NCBI RefSeq assembly: GCF_042186555.1 | Contig: NC_133326.1 | Coordinates: forward strand, 435,468,335 to 435,532,334 | Length of the DNA: 64,000 bases | Reading direction: 5' to 3' | Origin: Aquarana catesbeiana | Taxonomy: Eukaryota; Chordata; Amphibia; Anura; Ranidae | In this document: one piece after another, positions 57,115-64,000 of the stretch | How positions within the stretch are numbered: position 1 is the first letter of the stretch | Layout: each line of letters starts with the position of its first letter | Position numbers and translations under genes: made by a program | The notes under the pieces: model-generated | Databases searched by the model: none | What the model was told of the DNA's origin: nothing | The model's input: only the letters and a program-made list of their open reading frames with translations

Positions 57115-58740
57115 AACATAAGTCAGCTATCAAATGTCTAGAGGTCTTGGATTCTTTAGAGGTGATGGGTAGTGTGGTTGCCTATTTAGCTGATGCAGTG
57201 GTTGAGACCGTGCGTACCACTGCCAAATCCGGTACTCTGTTAAACTCAGCAAGGAGGGCCTTGTGGGTCAAAACTTGGGATGGGGATAATTCGTCTAAAA
57301 CCCGTTTTTATGTGGTCTCCCATTTGCGGGTTCCCTCCTGTTCGGTACTAGTTTAGATCAAGCTCTGGCTAGGTCTACCGAAAAAGGGAAAGTTTCCTAC
57401 TAAGCCCAAGAAGGACAAAAGGAATTTTTTTTTTTTTTTGGAGGCACCCCAGGTGAAGAACAGTTTCTCAGATAAGAAGGGCACCATTAACAGACGTTAG
57501 GGGGGGGTTGGAAGAGACAAACAGAAGGGAAGTATTCTCTTTTCCAGCCAAAAGTCGGGCGACAAAGTCCCTAAGTGACATAAGAGTAGGGGGAAGTCTT
57601 TCCCACTTTCTCTCTGTGGGAAAGGTTTACGCAGAGCCCCCATATTCTCCAGATTATAAGAGGGATACAGGCTGGAGTTTCTCGCTTCTCCAGGGGGAGC
57701 GGGAGTTGAATCCGGAAGTGTTCTCCCTGGTGTGCAGGCATTTCAGCGATCCAGAGATCGATCTCTTCGCTCACAGGAAGAACAGAAGGGTAAAGAGATT
57801 CTTCTCTCTCCCACGAAGGGGGCTCAGAGGGGATAGATGTACTAGCCCAAGTTTGGAACTTCCAATTGGCCTATGCCTTTCCCCCCCTTGACTCTAATCC
57901 CGAGAGTACTACAGAAGTTGAATCTCTCAGAGGTGGCCCAAGAGAGCTTGGTTTCCAACCCTGTGGAGTTGGTCTGTAGCCCCACCGCCCTGTTCGGCAG
58001 GACCTTCTTCAGGGTCCAATCTGCCACCCAGATCCCAGCTTCTTCAGGCTGCTGGCCTGGCTCTTGAAAGGCAGAACCTGCCGGAGAAGGGCCTTTCTGA
58101 CAGAGTAATTGATACTCTTCTAAGTAGGAAGCCAGTTACAAGGCGTATTTACGCTAAAACCTGGGGGGTGTTCTCTGACACTGCTGGTGTCAGTCGAGAG
58201 GGACTTCCCAACAAGAGATCCCTGCCATCCTGGATTTTCTCCAGGATGGCGCGGATCAGAGACTGGCAACTAAGGCGCTTAGAGTACAGGTTGCAGCCTT
58301 GTCCTGTTTGTCTGTTTTTTTTGTTGTTTTTTTGGACAAGAGATTATCTCTAGACCCCCTGATCAAGAGGTTCTTGTCGGTCAGACAGGTTGTCCCCAGT
58401 TCAGATGTCTAGATTTCCGTCATGGGACCTTACTTTGGTTTTAGAGGGGCTAACCAAGGCTCCATTTGAACATTTATATCAGATTCCCCTCAAATTCCTC
58501 ACTTTTAAGTTGGCCTTCCTACTGGCGATTACAACAGCCAGGAGGATAAGTGACATTCGGGCCTCTTCAATAAAAGAACCATTTTTTAGTTTACTTGATG
58601 ACAGGGTTGTACTTAGGCAGGACCCCCTGTACCTCCCGAAGGTAGCCTTAAAGTTCCATAGAACTCAAGAGATTGTGCTTCCTTCCTTTTGCAACAATCC
58701 CCAAAATGAGTGAAGTTTCTTTTCATTGTCTAGATGCTGT
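57115..58740 (+). pseudogene. DIRS retrotransposon copy E, gag and recombinase, reverse transcriptase mostly deleted
   Basis: 57147-57350 reads LEVMGSVVAYLADAVVETVR and LLNSARRALWVKTWDGDNSS, the gag segment seen in copies B and D. 57700-57790 reads VFSLVCRHFSDPEIDLFAHR, the end of the RNase H region. 57880-58700 holds recombinase text: NKRSLPSWIF-type, LRRLEYRLQPC in one frame with TKALRVQVAALSCLSVFF in another, LVLEGLTKAPFEHLYQIPLK, FLTFKLAFLLAITTARRISD and a VVLRQDPLYLPKVALKFHRT stretch. The catalytic His-x-x-Arg and Tyr region is missing. Poly-T at 57426-57439 and 58314-58331. Confidence 0.8.
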
Positions 58741-59071
58741 CTGTTTATTTAGAAAAAAGTTAGTTTAGAAGGTCCAGCCATTTATTTATTTATTTTTTGG
58801 CCAGAAGGGGCCACCAAGCCTTCTGCATGTATATGTATGTATAGATATAGATCTCGAATGGAAAGTATTCTGACCCCCTTAATTTTTTCACTGTTATACT
58901 GCAGCCATTTGCTAAAATCATAAAATCATTTTAAGTTATTTTTTTTTCCTCATTAATGTACACACAGCACCCCATATTGACAGAAAAACACAGAATTGTT
59001 GACATTTTTGCAGATTTATTAAAAAAGAAAAACTGAAATATCACATGGTCCTAAGTATTCAGACCCTTTGC

Positions 59072-60034
59072 TCAGTATTTAGTAGAAGCACTCTTTTGAC
59101 CTAATACAGCCATGAGTCATTTTGGGAAAGATGCAACAAGTTTTTCACACCTGGATTTGGGGATACTGTCATTCCTCCTTGCAGATCCTCTCCAGTTTTG
59201 TCAGGTTGGATAGTAAACCTTGGTGGACAGCCATTTTTAGGTTTCTCCAGAGATGCTGAATTGGGTCAGGGCTCTGGCTGGGCCATTTGAGAACAGTCAT
59301 GGAGTTGTTGTGAAGCCACTCCTTCGTTATTTTAGCTGTGTGCTTATGGTCATTGTCTTGTTGGAAGGTAAACCTTCGGCCCAGTCTGAGGTCCTGAGCA
59401 CTCTGGAGAAGGTTTTTGTCCAGGATATCCCTGTACTTGGCCGCATTCATCTTTCCCTCGATTGCAACCAGTCATCCTGCCCCTGCAGCTGAAAAAACAC
59501 CCCCACAGCATGATGCTGCCACCACCATGCTTCACTGTTGGGACTGTATTGGACAGGTGATGAGCAGTGCCTGTTTTTCTCCACGCATACCGCTTAGAAT
59601 TAAGGCCAAAAATTTCTGTCTTGGTCTCATCAGACCAAAGAATCTTATTTCTCACCATCTTGGAGTCCTTCAGGTGTTTGGTTTTGGTCACTCTGCCATA
59701 AAGCCCTGACTGGTGGAGGGCTGCAGTGATGGTTAACTTTCTACAACTTTCTCCCATCTCCCGACTGCATCTCTGGAGCTCAGCCACAGTGATCTTTGGG
59801 TTGTTCTTTACCTCTCACCAAGGCTCTTCTCCCCCAGTTTGGCCGGACGACCAGCTCTAGGAAGGGTTCTGGTCATCCCAAATGTCTTCTGTGTAAGGAT
59901 TATGGAGGGCACTGTGCTCTTAGGAACCTTAAGTGCAGCAGAAATTTTTTTTGTAACCTTGGCCTGATCTGTGCCTTGCTACAATTCTGTCTCTGAGCTC
60001 TTTAGGCAGTTCCTTTTGACCTCATGATTCTCAT
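59072..60034 (-). pseudogene. Tc1-like transposase, frameshifted, catalytic Glu changed
   Basis: The minus-strand ATG at 60032-60034 is followed by a frameshifted helix-turn-helix region. Then come WSDETKTEIFGLNSKRYAWR (59580-59640; first catalytic Asp), TVKHGGGSIMLWGCFF, FTFQQDNDHKHTAKITKEWL (59310-59370; second catalytic Asp) and WPSQSPDPIQHLWRNLK (59220-59275). In Tc1 transposases the last motif is SPDLNPIEHLWR. Here two residues are deleted and the catalytic Glu is Gln, so even without its frameshifts this copy would be inactive. The family inserts at TA by a DDE reaction. Confidence 0.9.
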
Positions 60035-60800
60035 TTACTCTGACATGCACTGTGAGCTGTAAGGTCTTATATAGACAGGTGTGTGGCTTTCCTAATCAAG
60101 TCCAATTAGTATAATTAAACACAGCTGGACTCGAAGGTGTAGAACCATCTCAAGGATGATCAGAAGAAATGGACAGCACCTGAGTTAAATGAGTGTCACA
60201 GCAAAGGGTCTGAATACTTAGGACCATGTGATATTTCAGTTTCTTTTTTAACCACTTCACCCCCGGAAGGATTTACCCCCTTCCTGACCAGAGCACTTTT
60301 TACAATTTGGCACTGCGTTGCTTTAACGGCTAATTGCGCAGTCATGCAATGCTGTACCCAAACGAAATTTGCGTCCTTTTCTTCCCATAAATAGAGCTTT
60401 CTTTTGATGTTATGTGATCACCTCTGCGGTTTTTATTTTTTGCGCTATAAACGGAAAAAGACCAAACATTTTGAAAAAGACCTTTTCTACTTTTTGTTAT
60501 AAAAAAAAAATCCAATAAACTCAATTTTAGTCATACATTTAGGCCCAAATGTATTCGGCCACGTGTCTTTGGTAAGAAAAATGTCATTAAGCGTATATTT
60601 ATTGGTTTGCGCAAAAGTTATAGCGTCTACAAACTAGGTTACATTTTCTGGAATTTACACAGCTTTTAGTTTGACTGCCTATGTCATTTCTTGAGGTGCT
60701 AAAATGGCAGGGCAGTACAAACCCCCCCAAATGACCCCATTTTGGAAAGTAGACACCCCAAGGAAATTGCTAAGAGGCATGTTGAGCCCATTGAATATTT

Positions 60801-60838
<38 letters not shown>

Positions 60839-60894
60839 TCCCAAGTGATTGAATGACAAAAAAAAAAAATTACAGAAAGTTGTCACTAAATTAT

Positions 60895-61236
60895 ATATTG
60901 CTCACACAGGCCATGGGCATATGTGGAATTGCACCCCAAAATACATTCAGCTGCTTCTGAGTACGGGGATAACACATGTGTGGGACTTTTTGGTAGCCTA
61001 GCCGCATACGGGGCCCCGAAAACCAATCGCCACCTTCAGGATTTCTAAGGGCGTAAATTTTTGATTTCACTCCTCACTACCTATCAGTTTTGAAGGCCAT
61101 AAAATGCCCAGAAGGCACAACCCCCCTCCAAATGACCCAATTTTGGAAAGTAGACACCCCAAGCTATTTGCTGAGAGGCATGGTGAGTATTTTGCAGCTC
61201 TCATTTGTTTTTGAAAATGTAGAAAGACGAGAGGAG

Positions 61237-61278
<42 letters not shown>

Positions 61279-61625
61279 CAATACTTTGTAACAAAAAGTG
61301 AGGTCTGCAAAATACTCACTATACCTCTCAGCAAATAGCTTGGGGTGTCTACTTTCCAAAATAGGGTCATTTGGGGGGGGGGGGGTTTGTGCCACCTGGG
61401 TATTCCATGGCCTCCGAAACTGTGATAGGCAGTGAAGAGTGAAATAAAAAATTTACGCTCTTAGAAAGCCTGAAGGCGGTGCTTGGTTTTCGGGGTCCCG
61501 TGCGTGGCTAGGCTCCCAAAAAGTCTCACATATGTGGTATCCCCGTACTCAAGAGAAGCAACAGAATTTATTTTGGGGTGTAATTTCACATATTCCCATG
61601 GCATGTTTGAGCAATATATCATTTA
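60895..61625. repeat. large inverted repeat, arms about 310 bp
   Basis: CACCCCAAGCTATTTGCTGAGAGG (61152-61175) faces CCTCTCAGCAAATAGCTTGG (61324-61343). Outward, GCCATAAAATGCCCAG, CACCTTCAGGATTTC, CGGGGCCCCGAAAACC and CATGGGCATATGTG all have inverse partners out to about 61610. The centre is a poly-T of about 38 (61241-61278). Confidence 0.85.
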
Positions 61626-62850
61626 GTGACAACTAAAAAAAAACAAAAAAAAAAGTCTCTTTCCCGCAACTTGTGTCACAATATAAAATATTCCATGGAC
61701 TCGACATGCCTCTCAGCAAATAGCTTGGGGTGTCTACTTTCCAAAATGGGGTCATTGGGGGGGGGGGGGGGGGTTTGAACTGTCCTGGCATTTTATGCAC
61801 AACATTTAGAAGCTTATGTCACACACCACCCACTCTTCTAACCACTTGAAGACAAAGCCCTTTCTGACACTTTTTGTTTACATGAGAATTTTTTTTTTAT
61901 TTTTTGCAAGAAAATTACTTTGAACCCCCAAACGTTATATATTTTTTTTTAAAGCAAATGCCCTACAGATTAAAATGGTGGGTTTCATTTTTTTTTTCAC
62001 ACAGTAGTTGTGCAGCGATTTTTTTCAAACGCATTTTTTGGGGGGAAAAAAACACACTTCTTTAAAAAAATTTTAATGCACTAAGACACACTATATTGCC
62101 CAAATGTTTGATGAAATAAAAAAGATTATCTTAGGCTGAGTACATGGATACGAAACCTGACATGCTTTAAAATTGCGCACAAACGTGCAGTGGCAACAAA
62201 ATACATTTTTAAAAGCCTTTACAGGTTAGCACTTTAGATTTACAGAGGAGGTCTACTGCTAAAATTACTGCCCTCGATCTGACCTTCGCGGTGATACCTC
62301 ACATGCATGGTGCAATTGCTGTTTACATTTAAAACCAGACCGATGCTTGCGTTTGCCTTAGCGCGCGAGCAGGGGGGGGACAGGGGGTGCTTTATTATTT
62401 TTTTGCTTTTTTATCTTATTTTTAAACTTTTTTTTTTTTTTGTTTTTTTTTTTCTAATTTTTATTATCTCAGGGAATGTAAATATCCCCTATGATAGCAA
62501 TAGATAGTGACAGGTACTTTTTTTTTTTTTTTTTTTTTTGAAAAAATTGGGGTCTATTAGACCCTAGATCTCTCCTCTGCCCTCAAAGCATCTGACCACA
62601 CCAAGATCGGTGTGATAAAATGCTTTCCCAGTGGCGCTGTTTACATCCGGCGACATCTAAGTTATGAAATGCTTGTAGCGTCCGGTTTCTTAGGCCATAG
62701 ATGTTTGGAGCCACTCTGGTCTCTGATCAGCTCTATGGTCAGCTGACTGAATCACCGGCTGCATTCTCGGGTTCCTTGTTGAGACAGGAGAGCCAGAGAA
62801 AAACACGGAGGGGGGGGGGGGGGGGAGGTTGCAGGCATTCCCTCCCACTG

Positions 62851-62965
<115 letters not shown>

Positions 62966-63318
62966 TAAATTTATAATTTTTTTTTTTTTTTTTTTTTTGT
63001 AACTGACTTTTATAACTAACCGGTTCCTGGTTCGGGTCTCTCAAAATGCGAAGGCATCTTGGGAGACCCTGTGAAAGTGTTCCTAGTCTGCGAGTGGGGG
63101 GGGGGGGCACGAATGGATGGTCTCCCCCTCGCCTCTTATCGCTTCCAGACACAAGCCGACCGCCTCGGGCACCGGGGGGGGTACGTGATTCTGCCTGCCC
63201 GTGCCATTCTGCCGACGTACATCGGCGTGAGGCGGTCGGCAAGTGGTTAATAAATCCTGCAAAAATGTCAACAATTCTGTGTGTTTCTGTCAATATGGGG
63301 TGCTGTGTGTACATTAAT

Positions 63319-63480
63319 GAGGAAAAAAATATTATATGTGTGTGTGCGCACAGAGACCCTAGAGAATAAAAGGCAGTCATTGCAATATTTTGTCACTGTA
63401 TTTGGACAGTGGTCTTAATGTAAAAGAGATTACACAAAGAATTGGGATCTTTATTCTAAGCAAAAAAAAAAAAATCATTT
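63319..63480. other. unassigned repeat-like stretch
   Basis: ATAAAAGGCAGTCATTGCAATATTTTGTCAC resembles frog repeat text I remember. No gene. Confidence 0.3.
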
Positions 63481-63950
63481 TATTCAGAATCATGCAGCTC
63501 TACATGTTGGTATCCAGTACTATTTTTTTGCATCTAGCTTGTCCACTGTTCCTTTCTAATGACCTGAAAGTGAACAGCTCTACACCAAGTTCACTATATG
63601 GACCACTTATGTAATTATACGTGTTGATCCCCCGTAATCTCTTGAGAATAAATGCAGTTCAGCTAATCCCTTGTAACCAAGCTCTTCCAAGCCCACTTAT
63701 CAGTTTGGTAGTCCTTCTTCTTCTCTGCACTTTCTCCAGTTCTCCGATATCCTTTTTGTGAACTAATGCCCAAAACTGAACTGCGTAATCCAAATGAGGT
63801 TTAACTATTTTGTGCAGGCACAAAATATCTCTGGAGTCTATCCCTCTAATACAAAGTATTTTGCTAGCTTTAGAGTTCCTATGTGGCTTTCCATTGCATG
63901 CTTAAGCCTATGATCTACCAGAATACCGGGATTCTTGGCAACCACTGACT
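63481..63950 (-). repeat. antisense LINE-type interspersed repeat fragment
   Basis: Read on the minus strand, about 63660-63740 gives an ELEKVQRR..TKLISGL-like stretch, the motif found at the C-terminus of CR1-type reverse transcriptases. The rest (CAAAACTGAACTGCGTAATCCAAATGAGG) is text that I recall as a widespread vertebrate repeat. Class uncertain. Confidence 0.45.
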
Positions 63951-63952
63951 AT

Positions 63953-63991
63953 GGGGGGGGGGGGGGGGAGAATAAAAAAAAAAAAAAAAAA
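63953..63991. repeat. poly-G then poly-A
   Basis: G-run 63953-63969, then A-run 63974-63991 near the window end. Confidence 0.9.
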
Positions 63992-64000
63992 CTCCCCTTA

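Overview
This is vertebrate nuclear DNA, most likely from a frog and probably a true frog (Ranidae). The reasons are a split, intron-containing vertebrate phosphatase gene, an extreme load of transposable elements of types I associate with anurans (DIRS tyrosine-recombinase retrotransposons, CR1 and L1-like LINEs, Penelope-like elements, many TTAA-flanked piggyBac-like elements, hAT foldback elements, Tc1/mariner), and non-coding repeats beginning TTAACCACTTCCCGACCG that I remember from ranid genomes. The species call is an inference from remembered repeat families, not a database result.

The only host gene I can support is Ppp2ca, the catalytic subunit of protein phosphatase 2A, on the + strand. 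Three exons are visible: 35465-35674 (210 bp), 37567-37740 (174 bp) and 56010-56128 (119 bp). Their sizes equal human coding exons 2, 3 and 6. Exons 4 and 5 (252 bp, residues about 163-246) should lie between 37741 and 56009 but are not in the readable sequence; a gap of exactly 500 N (53729-54228) sits in that interval. Exons 1 and 7 were not found and probably lie outside the window. Everything from about 35 kb to 56 kb and beyond is intron filled with transposons.

Layout. 1-545: CT/GA satellite that changes strand twice. 735-1895: two DIRS tyrosine-recombinase remnants. 1925-2940: Penelope-like fragment. 3565-15262: one CR1 LINE cut into five pieces by an L1-like LINE (4122-9827, minus), a piggyBac (10141-12673, minus) and two short TTAA elements. 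15273-15664: a TTAA foldback element. 15980-19075: DIRS. 19950-24125: CR1 piece holding a second piggyBac (20042-23887). 24930-32300: L1-like LINE interrupted by an 855-bp hAT palindrome (29720-30574). 32850-35220: small frog repeats. 35465-56128: Ppp2ca introns with a TTAA element, a minus-strand Penelope-like element (39660-41975), two DIRS copies (about 42290-48860) and a CR1 copy (49210-53728) holding a 2.4-kb insertion. 57115-58740: fifth DIRS remnant. 58858-63318: Tc1 transposon holding a 3-kb TTAA element. 63480-64000: end of another interspersed repeat.

Every element ORF I could follow is broken by frameshifts, stops or homopolymer expansions, so no transposon here looks autonomous. 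The most interesting signal is a hammerhead ribozyme-like motif on the minus strand at 50934-50972, inside the 2434-bp insertion (50650-53083) that has a 14-bp target-site duplication and interrupts a CR1 LINE. Other unusual items are several large palindromes, a block of 12 identical 10-bp repeats next to the assembly gap, two near-perfect hairpins upstream of Ppp2ca exon 6, and recurrent poly-G/poly-C runs inside former coding sequence.
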